A stretch of DNA of 24,195 bases from Candidatus Kapaibacterium sp. (GCA_028691175.1 JAQUZU010000007.1:2022-26216); one strand, 5' to 3'. Shown: positions 8,601-16,047, counted from the first letter of the stretch. A program made the numbers and translations. The notes: generated by a model from the letters alone, not told the origin.

Positions 8601-8742
8601 AATATTCATCGCCACTTGCAAGGCACTCTAAAGTAGTGCCGTCAGGCAAAATAATGGATTGTGGAACATTTTGAAGAGGTGCAGAATACAATGCAACTGC
8701 ACAAAAAATTACTCCTAAAATCTGCGTGATAATCTTTTTCAT
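5677..8742 (-). CDS. Secreted M6-family metalloprotease (immune inhibitor A-like), multidomain
   Basis: Large exported protein of 1021 residues. A signal peptide spans about residues 1-20. The M6 catalytic domain carries the zinc motif HEMFHTLGAPD at 325-335 (H325 and H329 ligands, E326 catalytic, D335 the usual third-ligand position), so it should be an active zinc endopeptidase. After it come a fibronectin-III-like segment (about 520-605), a MAM/choice-of-anchor-J-like jelly-roll segment starting FCESFEGSSFPPAGW (about 607-775) and a second FN3-like segment (about 780-870). Next is a domain with GYLPICAGQR and LEYDFS often seen in surface proteins of Ignavibacteria-like bacteria, then one dockerin-like calcium loop (ELNGDKQVNSIDAQLLKNNSG). 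It stops 8 residues after that loop; the second loop and a T9SS sorting domain are absent. It and the downstream BNR gene are probably both extracellular. Confidence 0.9.
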   Translation of the reverse strand: MKKIITQILGVIFCAVALYSAPLQNVPQSIILPDGTTLECLASGDEYYNWLHDSAGYTIIQNPHDGFYYYAIKSGDTLIASNIKAGNNNALKRRGITPYLKFSPKKIKELHKTEFPTIKHFKPIPKQAKSKETTLQVSTSSALYNLVVFIRFSDSPEFTNTISTFDNMFNSISAVSMRSYYTEASYNAIDITSTFYPTQNSETVLSYQDSYSRNYYMPYSATNTIGYNGSGERASREQGMLNRALNAIAPLVPPSLNIDNDNDGCVDNVCFIIYGNTAGWSQLLWPHMWQLYLFNNTINGKYVWNYNFQLATYLTDGTGASVLCHEMFHTLGAPDLYRYDDSGVPVGPWDLMAYNTIPPQHMTAHMKTQYGRWITIIPEITSNGTYQLSPLASSTNNCYKIPSPNSSTEYFMVEYRKKTGMFETGLYGSGLLVYRVNTSCVDNGNMDGPPDELYVFRQGDSDSYINYANLSSDVGRTVIGPLAFSDGSSSGITISNIGSSGETISFKVTVPDVASQPYYPSDDETMVSRTPLLCWKAGNNENMRVQVSSDINFSSCEVNSVTTNTYYEVTEPLLGSVYYWRVGGVKEDNTINWSDYSTFTVVPANTKMYFCESFEGSSFPPAGWSNTIVNGNEAFEKVSTGTSPVCSPQSGTKMLRYNSEDLSASSKAQLLTPVFTCPLTADNTVKFSMYRDAGLQDYVDFLKVYAVTTAGESTLLGTINRNNQLTPVASVGWHDYSFAIPAGFSSNTGQIVFEATSGNGQNIFIDNIKIYGTIIPLGVPELLSPANNLANAELSGTFSFQSVNMAANYEVIVSKSEYFIDPVFHSYVTSGTLDYSDFEYSQTYYWKVRALNDLTTSEWSEVRTFTTKDEILPYTHIEIQALLQGLWDGMTHKAAAVIIEFRTGLILPISSLYARFPAIINSEGVATLDIPNMPAGNYWLVVRASGYLPICAGQRQAISPGATLEYDFSRSSTSVPSINMLSLYNGRYVMRVGELNGDKQVNSIDAQLLKNNSGTNASIPD

Positions 8743-8774
8743 CGTATTTTTCCATAAATATATAATCTATGATG

Positions 8775-8805
8775 CAAAATACGAAAAAGAAATATAAAAA
8801 GCAAA
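8775..8805 (-). promoter_or_regulatory. Possible promoter for the M6 protease gene
   Basis: On the minus strand, TTTG (8805-8802), a 20-nt spacer and TATTTTG (8781-8775) resemble the Bacteroidetes -33/-7 elements, but the -7 box is one base shorter than TAnnTTTG. It lies between the mutL stop (8808) and the protease ATG (8742). The same region has an 8-base dyad, CGTATTTT (8743-8750) with AAAATACG (8776-8783), which overlaps the -7 box and ends at the start codon. Confidence 0.4.
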
Positions 8806-8807
8806 AA

Positions 8808-10745
8808 TTATATTATGCGTCCAAACAATTTATCGAATTGTGTCAGACTTAACTCAATTGAAACAGGACGTCCATGCGGACAGCAGTACGGCATTTTGCA
8901 ATTCAACAAGTCTCTGAATAAGCGGATTGTCTCCTCTTTTGTCATGGTTTTACCTGTTTTTATTGCGGCTTTGCAAGCGTATGAAGCGGCAAGATAATCG
9001 CGCTTACTGCTTATTCGAATACGCTGTTCTTCTTCGTATTGCCCTACGATTTCCTTTATCGAAATGGTATCGTGATTATACGCGTCATCAAGTGGCACGG
9101 CAAGCATTTCTAAACCGTTATCCAAAAAATTATATTCATAGCCTAATTCGTGAAGTTCAGTATCTATTTCCCTGATAATCGCTAATTCTCCAACAGACAA
9201 TGTCACAGTTTCCGGAAAAAGTAATTGTTGCGAATTTGCGAACAATTTGTTCATATTCTGCAATATTCTTTCGTATAGTACGCGCTCATGTGCGGCATGT
9301 TGATCGAAAATCAACACTCCGTCCGGAACTTCAATCAGAAGATATTTGTTATGAATTTGAAAGAAACTGAAATTTAGCTCGTCGTTAATAAATTGGCGTA
9401 GCAGGTCAATTTCCTTATTGTGTGGTAAATTGTCCTTGTCAAAAGCCGTATCGGAGGTGGCGTCTGCAATAATATTTGTCTCACTACGAGTTTCCGTACC
9501 GGCAATCGGTTTTAGCAAATCAACATTAAAATTTAGTGGTGCCGGTGCCTTATATACCTGCGGATTGTGGTAACTTGAATAATTTCCGGGATACTTCTTC
9601 GGTTCGAACTGCTGTTTTTTATCGATTATCTCGCCGGTTGATTTATTTACAAGCAACACATTTCTGTCGCGGGTTTCTTCATCATTCACTACTACACGTT
9701 CAAACGGCGAAACCGCCGCAATTGCCTCTAAGACAGTATCATGTACAATGTTATTGTCGGCAAGTGTTTGAGAAATAACTTTATTGAGCAGATTGAACAT
9801 ATACTTTTCGTCTTCAAATTTCACTTCATGCTTCTGCGGATGAACATTCACATCATATTGATGTGGATCGAGTTCAATATTGATCACATAAAGCGGTTGC
9901 TTACTTTTCTCGAGTAAATGTTCATAAGCCGAATATATCGCGAAACTTAACGATTTGCTCTGGATACTGCGCCCATTTAGAAACAAGTACTGTCCCGACT
10001 TCGTCTGCCTGGTAATAGACGGAATTCCAATATAACCCCAAACCCTAATATCGCCTTCTGTATGCTCGACCTGCAACATTGCATCGCATGTTTCCTGCCC
10101 CATCAGGTGTTCAATGCGCTCCCGAAGAGTTTGCTGCTTAACATCGAAAATCAGTGTATCGTTATCATAAAATATAAAACGGATATTTGGCTTGGCAAGA
10201 GCAAACTTCACCATTGTATCTGAAATATAGCGAAATTCAGTCAGATTTGTACGGAGAAATTTCTTACGTGCCGGAATATTAAAGAATAGATTGCGAACAA
10301 AAATCTGCGTTCCACAGTCAATTACGAACGGTTCGATAGTTCCTTCCTTGTTCGGCTCGGCCGAATATTTCCAACCGAGTTCTTCGCCACGCCGAATCGT
10401 TCTAATCTCTATATTTGCAACCGATGCTATAGACGCCAAAGCCTCTCCACGAAAACCAAAAGTATAAATTGCGTCCAAATCATCGGCAGTATAAACCTTG
10501 CTCGTAGCGTGCCGACGGCAAGCAAGACTTAAATCATCGCGAGTCATTCCGACACCGTTATCGACAACATAAATCATTTGCTTGCCGGCATCTTTCACCA
10601 CGACCATTATCGTGGTTGCTTGTGCATCGAAAGCATTTTCAATCAATTCCTTTACGACAGATTCAGGGCGTTGCACAACCTCGCCAGCCGCAATCTGGTT
10701 GGCAATAAATTCAGGCAATAACTGAATATGTCTCGGCTCTTTCAT
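8808..10745 (-). CDS. mutL: DNA mismatch repair protein MutL (endonuclease type)
   Basis: MutL of 645 residues, the GHKL-ATPase that couples MutS mismatch recognition to strand incision. The N-terminal ATPase motifs are intact: ELIENAFDA with E36/N37 (motif I), DNGVGM (motif II) and TFGFRGEALASI (motif III). A variable linker spans about 350-450. The C-terminal domain carries the metal-binding nuclease motif DQHAAHERVLYE starting at D481, with ACKAAIK and CPHGRP (H624) completing the site. It is therefore the self-nicking type found in bacteria without MutH. The start ATG lies 2 bp after the queA stop, so the two are co-transcribed and likely coupled. ENAFDA in place of the more usual ENSLDA or ENALDA is a small variation. 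Identification is secure. Confidence 0.97.
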   Translation of the reverse strand: MKEPRHIQLLPEFIANQIAAGEVVQRPESVVKELIENAFDAQATTIMVVVKDAGKQMIYVVDNGVGMTRDDLSLACRRHATSKVYTADDLDAIYTFGFRGEALASIASVANIEIRTIRRGEELGWKYSAEPNKEGTIEPFVIDCGTQIFVRNLFFNIPARKKFLRTNLTEFRYISDTMVKFALAKPNIRFIFYDNDTLIFDVKQQTLRERIEHLMGQETCDAMLQVEHTEGDIRVWGYIGIPSITRQTKSGQYLFLNGRSIQSKSLSFAIYSAYEHLLEKSKQPLYVINIELDPHQYDVNVHPQKHEVKFEDEKYMFNLLNKVISQTLADNNIVHDTVLEAIAAVSPFERVVVNDEETRDRNVLLVNKSTGEIIDKKQQFEPKKYPGNYSSYHNPQVYKAPAPLNFNVDLLKPIAGTETRSETNIIADATSDTAFDKDNLPHNKEIDLLRQFINDELNFSFFQIHNKYLLIEVPDGVLIFDQHAAHERVLYERILQNMNKLFANSQQLLFPETVTLSVGELAIIREIDTELHELGYEYNFLDNGLEMLAVPLDDAYNHDTISIKEIVGQYEEEQRIRISSKRDYLAASYACKAAIKTGKTMTKEETIRLFRDLLNCKMPYCCPHGRPVSIELSLTQFDKLFGRII

Positions 10746-10747
10746 CG

Positions 10748-11791
10748 TTATATTATAAGTAACGCATCACCATAGCAGTGAAAGCGATAATTCTCTTTTA
10801 CTGCTTTTTTATATGCCTTGAAAAGTAATTCTTTACCAGCAAAAGCCGAACTCATCAAAAGTGCAGGCGAACCCGGTTGATGAAAGTTCGTGATAAAACG
10901 TGTTGCGATCTTAAATTCGTATGGAGGATAAATGAATTTATCCGTCCAGCCACGGTTTGGCTTTACAGCACCGGAAGTCAATACTGACGACTCCAACGCA
11001 CGAACCGTTGACGATCCGACAGCATAAACATTCTTCTTTGCCTTAAGAGATTTATTAATCAACTCGGCGGTATCACGCGTGATTTCAAAATGCTCCGAAT
11101 ACATGCGGTGCTTCGTCAAGTCCTCTACTTCTATTTCCTCAAATATTCCCTGACCGATGTTGACATTAATTCTCGCGATCCGGACTCCTTTCGCTTCAAG
11201 TGCAGCAAGCAAACCCGGTGTAAAATGTAAGCCTGCACTCGGAGGTGCGATGGAATTGATTTGATTTGGCGACGCAAAAACAGTCTGATAACTGTCTTTG
11301 TCAAACTCGGTTGAATCGCGCTTGATATACTCCGGTAAAGGCATCTCACCAAGCTTTTGGATGATTTCGAAAATATCTCCGTTATAGGAGAATTTCACAG
11401 TACGTCCGCGGGAAGTAGTATTATCAACAACCTCGCAGTAGAAATCCATTCCGTCGAAATATATCTTGTTACCGATACGAACCTTGCGTGCAGGCTCGAC
11501 CAGAACGTCCCAGATTCTCTCGTCCACTTTCAATTCCCGAAGAAGCATTACCTCTATTTTTGCGTTCGTTTTTTCCTTTTTTCCGAACATCCGTGCCGGG
11601 AAAACCTTCGTTTCATTTAGGACGATACAATCCCCCTTTTGAAACAAATCCACGATGTCTTTAAACACCATGTCTTGCATTTCTCCGGTCTCGCGGTTCA
11701 AAACCATTAAATTCGAACTGTCACGAGGATCAACCGGAAACTTAGCAATCGAACTCTTTGGCAAATTATACTTAAACTCTGATAACTTCAT
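10748..11791 (-). CDS. queA: S-adenosylmethionine:tRNA ribosyltransferase-isomerase QueA
   Basis: QueA of 347 residues transfers and rearranges the ribosyl group of SAM onto preQ1-modified tRNA, making epoxyqueuosine in the anticodon loop. Family blocks are clear: MKLSEFKYNLP at the start, then FPARMFGKK, PLPEYIKR, YQTVFA, the SIAPPSAGLHFTPGLL signature, HRMYSEHFEI, VGSSTVRALES and NFHQPGSPALLMSSAFAG near the C-terminus. The ATG at 11791 is preferred over the adjacent TTG at 11794 because proteins of this family start MKLSEF and AAAGG lies 7 nt upstream of the ATG. mutL follows after 2 bp; htpG lies 267 bp upstream on the same strand. No preQ1-riboswitch-like motif was seen before it. Confidence 0.97.
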   Translation of the reverse strand: MKLSEFKYNLPKSSIAKFPVDPRDSSNLMVLNRETGEMQDMVFKDIVDLFQKGDCIVLNETKVFPARMFGKKEKTNAKIEVMLLRELKVDERIWDVLVEPARKVRIGNKIYFDGMDFYCEVVDNTTSRGRTVKFSYNGDIFEIIQKLGEMPLPEYIKRDSTEFDKDSYQTVFASPNQINSIAPPSAGLHFTPGLLAALEAKGVRIARINVNIGQGIFEEIEVEDLTKHRMYSEHFEITRDTAELINKSLKAKKNVYAVGSSTVRALESSVLTSGAVKPNRGWTDKFIYPPYEFKIATRFITNFHQPGSPALLMSSAFAGKELLFKAYKKAVKENYRFHCYGDALLII

Positions 11792-11941
11792 CAAACAACC
11801 TTTATATGTAAATTTATTTCATGTTTCTTCTTTTATTATGTCGGTTTAGCGTCAAGTGTCGTACAAAACTTTACAATATTGTCTCGTACCGACTTCCGCA
11901 GATACCAAAATATCGAATTCGCTCCATAATCTTGAACAAAA

Positions 11942-11991
11942 TGAAGATGCGGAATTTGCTCTGCTTCCTTCGGGGAAATTTCGCATCTTCA
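11942..11991 (+). repeat. Long hairpin between htpG and queA
   Basis: Inverted repeat with 16-base arms, 11942-11957 and 11976-11991. All pairs are Watson-Crick except 11952/11981, which is G.U in plus-strand RNA and A.C in minus-strand RNA. The 18-base centre contains CC-TTCG-GG (11967-11974), a UUCG tetraloop with a C-G closing pair when read as plus-strand RNA. Both flanking genes are on the minus strand, and htpG ends 67 nt away. In the minus direction ATTTTGTT follows, so it may be the htpG terminator. The strand preference of the wobble and the tetraloop instead hints at a plus-strand transcript. The rest of 11792-12058 holds only a short GTCGGT/ACCGAC dyad and the queA ribosome site. 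Confidence 0.7.
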
Positions 11992-12058
11992 CCTTACGTG
12001 TTTATGCAAGATAACCTGCATTTATTTTTAGAAAAAGAACGACACTATACCGTGCAAG

Positions 12059-13903
12059 TTACTTTTTCGTCGCTTCGAGCATTATTTCTGTCATGCGTTT
12101 CACATAGTCTGCAGGAGAATTCAAACTACCCTCCAACAATAATGCACCGTCATAAAGTTGCCCGACATATTCGCTAACGTTCTTGCCGGACTGCATCATA
12201 TTATGAAGATTCTTTATGAGCGGGTGTTCCATATTAACTTCGAGAATCTGCTTCGTCTTTGCAAAATTTTTGTCAAACACCTGCATCATTTTCTCCATTT
12301 GCGGATCGAGGGAATTTGCCCCGGCAACCAACGTTACCGGCGATTCAACCAAACGATTAGAGACTCTGACATCTTCAACTTTGTCGCCTAAAATGTCTTT
12401 AAACGATTTGATTATATCAACTGAAATTTCCTTTGCTTCCGCCGATACTTCAGCATCGTCGGCTTTAATCTCCGCTTTCTCTATTGAGATAAGCGGCTTT
12501 TTATCATACTCAAATATATACGGTATTGTAAAATAATCAACCGTGTCGGTCAGATACAATACTTCGAGATCATGTTTGCGATAATATTCCAATTTCGGAT
12601 TTTCCTCGATTGTGTCGCGACGCTCGCCGAGTAAATAAAATATTTCCTTCTGGTCAGGTTTCATTCTGCCTGCATAAGCACATAGCGACGTTGTCTCGCC
12701 CTTCGGCTGTGCAGATGACTCAAACCTCAATAGTTCCAGAATTTTGTCTTTGTTTGTATAGTCACTCGTTACGCCGGTCTTGAACAAACTTCCGAAATTC
12801 TTAAAAAACTTATCATATTTTTCTTTGTCCTTCTGAGCCCACTCGTCAAACAGTCCGAGCAACTTTGAGGTTAATACATTTTTAATTTTCGACATTACAG
12901 GCGAACTCTGCACAACTTCGCGCGAAACATTTAACGGCAAATCTTCCGTATCGACTACGCCACGAACAAATTTCAGATAGTCCGGCAGAAGTTCCTTGCA
13001 GTCATCTTGAATGAAAACTTTTGAAGAATATAATTGTACCGACTTCTCTGCCACATCTTTAAAAAGTGTGTTTGGAGCCGTTGCAGGAATAAACAGCAAT
13101 GCCTTGAAATTAACATTGCCCTCTATATTTAGTTGCAAATGTCCGAGCGGAGCCTCGAAATCATTCGTAATAAATTTATAAAATTCAGTCAGTTCCTCCG
13201 GTTTAACGTCGTCTTTTTTCTTGTGCCAAAGTGCCGAAACCGTATTCACGACTTCGCCATTAACCGAAAGTGGGAAATCGACGAAATTCGAGTACTTCTT
13301 TAAGATTCCCTTCACGGTATAATCTTCAAGATACTGTTTGTATTCATCTTTCAATTTGAAGGAAATCTTTGTTCCACGCTCCGTACGTGTTCCTTCCGAA
13401 ACCGTAAAAGTGCTCTGACCGTCAGATTGCCAGATGTAAGCCTTGCCATCGAGAGCAGAAGAACGTGATTCGACCGTTGCCTCATCCGTAACCATGAAGA
13501 CGGAGTAAAAACCGACTCCGAACTGACCGATCATATTGGAATCAATCGCCTGTTTTGACTCTTTCATCTGTTCCAAAAATTTCAGCGTACCGCTCGACGC
13601 AATCGTTCCAAGACGTCCTACCAAATCATCGTGTGACATTCCGTCACCTGTATCTTCTATGCTGAATAAATTATTCTCTTTATCGAGCGTAATTTTTATA
13701 TTTAATTCTGATTCAGGCGAGTAAACCGCCTCCTCACTTTGCAGGCGAAACCGCACTTTGTTCAGTGCATCAGACGCATTCGACACCAATTCCCGGATAA
13801 AAACCTCAGGATTGGTATAAAGTGAATGAATTATTAGGTGAAGCAATTGCTTCATTTCCGCTTTGAACTCAAATTTGTTCGCGTTTGCATTCATTTCTGC
13901 CAT
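12059..13903 (-). CDS. htpG: Molecular chaperone HtpG (Hsp90)
   Basis: Bacterial Hsp90 of 614 residues, a cytoplasmic ATP-dependent dimeric chaperone. The N-terminal GHKL ATPase has FIRELVSNASDALNK (E38, N42), EDTGDGMS (84-90), the lid region and GQFGVGFYSVFMV. The middle domain shows DLPLNVSREVVQSSPVM, and the C-terminal dimerisation domain ends EIMLEATKK, with no eukaryotic MEEVD tail, as expected. Length is normal for the family. D87 in D-T-G-D-G-M stands where most homologues have I or V. The gene is preceded by a 308-bp AT-rich intergenic region facing the divergent lipoprotein genes. No CIRCE element was seen, and the Shine-Dalgarno is weak. Confidence 0.97.
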   Translation of the reverse strand: MAEMNANANKFEFKAEMKQLLHLIIHSLYTNPEVFIRELVSNASDALNKVRFRLQSEEAVYSPESELNIKITLDKENNLFSIEDTGDGMSHDDLVGRLGTIASSGTLKFLEQMKESKQAIDSNMIGQFGVGFYSVFMVTDEATVESRSSALDGKAYIWQSDGQSTFTVSEGTRTERGTKISFKLKDEYKQYLEDYTVKGILKKYSNFVDFPLSVNGEVVNTVSALWHKKKDDVKPEELTEFYKFITNDFEAPLGHLQLNIEGNVNFKALLFIPATAPNTLFKDVAEKSVQLYSSKVFIQDDCKELLPDYLKFVRGVVDTEDLPLNVSREVVQSSPVMSKIKNVLTSKLLGLFDEWAQKDKEKYDKFFKNFGSLFKTGVTSDYTNKDKILELLRFESSAQPKGETTSLCAYAGRMKPDQKEIFYLLGERRDTIEENPKLEYYRKHDLEVLYLTDTVDYFTIPYIFEYDKKPLISIEKAEIKADDAEVSAEAKEISVDIIKSFKDILGDKVEDVRVSNRLVESPVTLVAGANSLDPQMEKMMQVFDKNFAKTKQILEVNMEHPLIKNLHNMMQSGKNVSEYVGQLYDGALLLEGSLNSPADYVKRMTEIMLEATKK

Positions 13904-14211
13904 TGTCTAAAGTCCAAATATTATTATACAAATTGAATTTTCAATTATTTAAAGACGAAGTATTTGAAAAATATTGCATATATCATATTTGAAACTCAAT
14001 TTTTTATTGCAATATTACACAGTACATAATACTTTACCACATTTATAGATATAAAGATTTAATTGAACGCCTCGAAAAATGTCATCATCGGTTAATACCA
14101 AAGTCGAAATCCTAATATATGTAACTATATTTTTGTTCATTCGTCCTTATGTTGCAATATATTTTTTTTGCTTCGTCTTTTTTTATATTTCAAACAAATA
14201 AGGAAAAAACA
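13904..14211. other. Divergent intergenic region, htpG / lipoprotein genes
   Basis: Non-coding AT-rich stretch between two divergent transcription units. It holds a 7-base dyad AATTGAA-tt-TTCAATT (13931-13946) close to htpG and a 9-base dyad AATATTGCA (13970-13978) with TGCAATATT (14008-14016), 29 nt apart. It also holds a TATTTTTG -7 box facing the lipoprotein genes at 14128. I see no heat-shock operator I recognise and no RNA gene. Confidence 0.6.
14128..14135 (+). promoter_or_regulatory. Candidate -7 box for the lipoprotein pair
   Basis: TATTTTTG matches the Bacteroidetes TAnnTTTG element and would start transcription about 70 nt before the lipoprotein ATG at 14212. No TTTG -33 element is present at the expected distance, so support is partial. 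Confidence 0.4.
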
Positions 14212-15030
14212 ATGAAAACATTTATGAAAGCAATTTTTATCGCGTTGCCTTTTGCGTTAATGGTCGGTTGTTCGGACGACGACGATAACACAATCGTTCC
14301 TCCAACCAATGATTCTTTAGCACTTACACACAATTATTTTGATTATTCGAATGTCTTGGGCGGATCTTTCCGCGAATTTCGCACAGATGTCAATAACGGA
14401 GAGGTTGATGGAACAGAGGTTTCCGGAACTTTTAACTATGACAAAGACACTCTGGTAAATGGTAAAACCGCACGTCTATATATTAGAACGGAAAATTCCG
14501 GTGATGCCGAATATCGCGAATATTCTTATATGACTTTGGACAGTAACGAATATTATATCAATTCCGGTGCTTTAAACGACATTGTCTACACGATTTCTGC
14601 CGGCACAGGACTTCAGATTAATCTCCCGTTTATTCTGCCGGACATGATGATTAAGATTGGCGATCGGAAGAATACTTCATGGACTTCATTTACACAAGAT
14701 TTTAACAATTTTGAAGTAACGAATTATGCCGGAACTTCAGTTACCGCAAGTGGAAATCTTACTGTAAAAGGGACGCGCGGTCAAGCGGAAATTATTTCGA
14801 CAGAGACATCGAAAGAGTATTCGCAATATTTTAATATCTTAATCACATTCGACGGTACAATCAGCCTTGACCCTGCAACAAAACGCACCCTGATTGCATA
14901 TTTCAGTTATAAATTCACCGAGGGCAAGGGTATTACTAAGGTATCTGTTCCGTTCTCGACTTTCGACATTATGACCGGGCTTTCTTATCCGCTCAACGGA
15001 TTTACGCGCATAATCACTCTAAATAAATAA
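14212..15030 (+). CDS. Probable surface-exposed lipoprotein (paralogue 1)
   Basis: Lipoprotein of 272 residues with no recognised function. A type-II signal peptide (MKTFMKAIFIALPFALMVGC) ends in lipobox L-M-V-G-C at C20. The next residues S-D-D-D-D match the Bacteroidetes lipoprotein export signal, so the protein is probably anchored in the outer membrane and displayed outside. The mature part looks beta-rich, with many T, S, N and aromatic residues; late blocks are NILITFDGTIS and SYKFTEGKGITKV. Equivalent blocks in the next gene (TFEIKYEITGTVSG, SYITFAEGIGLVA) show they are diverged paralogues. The frame is open upstream to 14149, but the ATG at 14212 is chosen because the signal peptide starts there and AAGGA lies just upstream. 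The next gene follows after 26 bp, so the pair is likely an operon. Confidence 0.82.
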   Translation: MKTFMKAIFIALPFALMVGCSDDDDNTIVPPTNDSLALTHNYFDYSNVLGGSFREFRTDVNNGEVDGTEVSGTFNYDKDTLVNGKTARLYIRTENSGDAEYREYSYMTLDSNEYYINSGALNDIVYTISAGTGLQINLPFILPDMMIKIGDRKNTSWTSFTQDFNNFEVTNYAGTSVTASGNLTVKGTRGQAEIISTETSKEYSQYFNILITFDGTISLDPATKRTLIAYFSYKFTEGKGITKVSVPFSTFDIMTGLSYPLNGFTRIITLNK

Positions 15031-15056
15031 TATTTAACAATAATTTGAATTAAAAA

Positions 15057-15962
15057 ATGAAAAACAGAATTTCGCAATTATTTTTGGCATTTTGCCTATC
15101 TATTATTCTGGTTGGTTGTTCGGACGACGACGATAATACAGTCGTTACACCGAACCCTTTGGACACTACGTCTACACCGATTACAAACAACAACTATTGG
15201 AGCATGAAAGTCGGAACTTATTGGATTTACGACAATTACGCAGTTAATACTGAAAGTGCCAAGTTTGGCTCACCGACAAGCCAAGACTCCATTATTATCG
15301 CAACCTCAGGCACGATTGACAGCAAATCGGCTTATACCGCCACAGTTTATAAAAACGGCAACCTGTCTGAAGGCTATTCCTTCGCTCCGGAAAAGAACGC
15401 ACTATATGTTACCGCCGATTTCGTAACGCCTGTAATTCAAAATATTCCGTTCGTAAAAGATTATATCACTATTCCGGAATTCGGCTGGCTAAAAATTGCC
15501 GACACACAAACTGCTTCATGGGAACTCTTCCCGTCGCCAATCAAAGTCGAAAACATGGCTATCCCATACGAAATAACCGGCGTAACAAATCCGGTACTTA
15601 ATATGGGCATTCAAGCAATTATTTCACGCAAGAGCACCGGCACGATGGTAAATCCGGTTACCGGAGCAACCGTCAACACACTTACTTTCGAAATTAAGTA
15701 TGAAATTACCGGTACCGTTTCCGGCACTGTGATGAGCGTTATGCCGATTGAAGCAGAAATCAGTGGTGCTATGTACTCATATATTACTTTCGCCGAGGGT
15801 ATCGGCTTGGTTGCAAACTACCGTCCGACTCAGACTTTGTCGATTATCGCATCTATCGACAACGCGGCTCTGAAAGTTCTGCTTGGTGGTCAAGAAAGCA
15901 TTTCTATTTTCGAGGAAGAAGTGGAGGGCGAAGGCTCGTTCCTAATACGCTACAACAACTAA
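15057..15962 (+). CDS. Probable surface-exposed lipoprotein (paralogue 2)
   Basis: Lipoprotein of 301 residues without a recognised function. The signal peptide (MKNRISQLFLAFCLSIILVGC) ends in lipobox I-L-V-G-C at C21, followed by the acidic surface-export signal S-D-D-D-D. After a proline/threonine-rich linker the mature domain begins YWSMKVGTYWIYDNYAV, a pattern seen in many Bacteroidota lipoproteins of unknown role. The C-terminal part resembles paralogue 1 (SYITFAEGIGLVA versus SYKFTEGKGITKV). Around the lipobox the DNA is nearly identical to paralogue 1 (34 of 37 bases from 15110), although the rest has diverged strongly. A clear terminator follows at 15999. No Shine-Dalgarno is visible; the start is fixed by the signal peptide. 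Confidence 0.82.
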   Translation: MKNRISQLFLAFCLSIILVGCSDDDDNTVVTPNPLDTTSTPITNNNYWSMKVGTYWIYDNYAVNTESAKFGSPTSQDSIIIATSGTIDSKSAYTATVYKNGNLSEGYSFAPEKNALYVTADFVTPVIQNIPFVKDYITIPEFGWLKIADTQTASWELFPSPIKVENMAIPYEITGVTNPVLNMGIQAIISRKSTGTMVNPVTGATVNTLTFEIKYEITGTVSGTVMSVMPIEAEISGAMYSYITFAEGIGLVANYRPTQTLSIIASIDNAALKVLLGGQESISIFEEEVEGEGSFLIRYNN

Positions 15963-15998
15963 TCCATAGTTGTATTAAATCACGGATATTTTTTCCGG

Positions 15999-16027
15999 AA
16001 AGGCGATCTCAACGGTCGCCTTTTTTT
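15999..16027 (+). terminator. Intrinsic terminator of the lipoprotein operon
   Basis: Perfect 8-bp stem AAAGGCGA (15999-16006) / TCGCCTTT (16016-16023) with a 9-nt loop, running into seven T (16021-16027). It lies 37 nt after the lipoprotein stop codon. Confidence 0.9.
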
Positions 16028-16047
16028 ATATCCTACCCATTAAAAAC

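Noticed and set aside
11792..11870. preQ1 riboswitch before queA
   Set aside because: I looked for a short stem-loop with an A-rich tail and conserved C/U core on the minus strand and saw none; the leader is A/T-rich without such structure.
11821..12177. 118-residue plus-strand frame between queA and htpG
   Set aside because: It overlaps the htpG 3' end in antisense, spans the hairpin, and its composition resembles no protein; it looks like a chance open frame.
13904..13990. CIRCE-type heat-shock operator upstream of htpG
   Set aside because: No TTAGCACTC-N9-GAGTGCTAA or close variant is present.
14149..14211. Longer start of lipoprotein paralogue 1
   Set aside because: It would place 21 residues before the signal peptide and bury the lipobox; the ATG at 14212 has AAGGA upstream.
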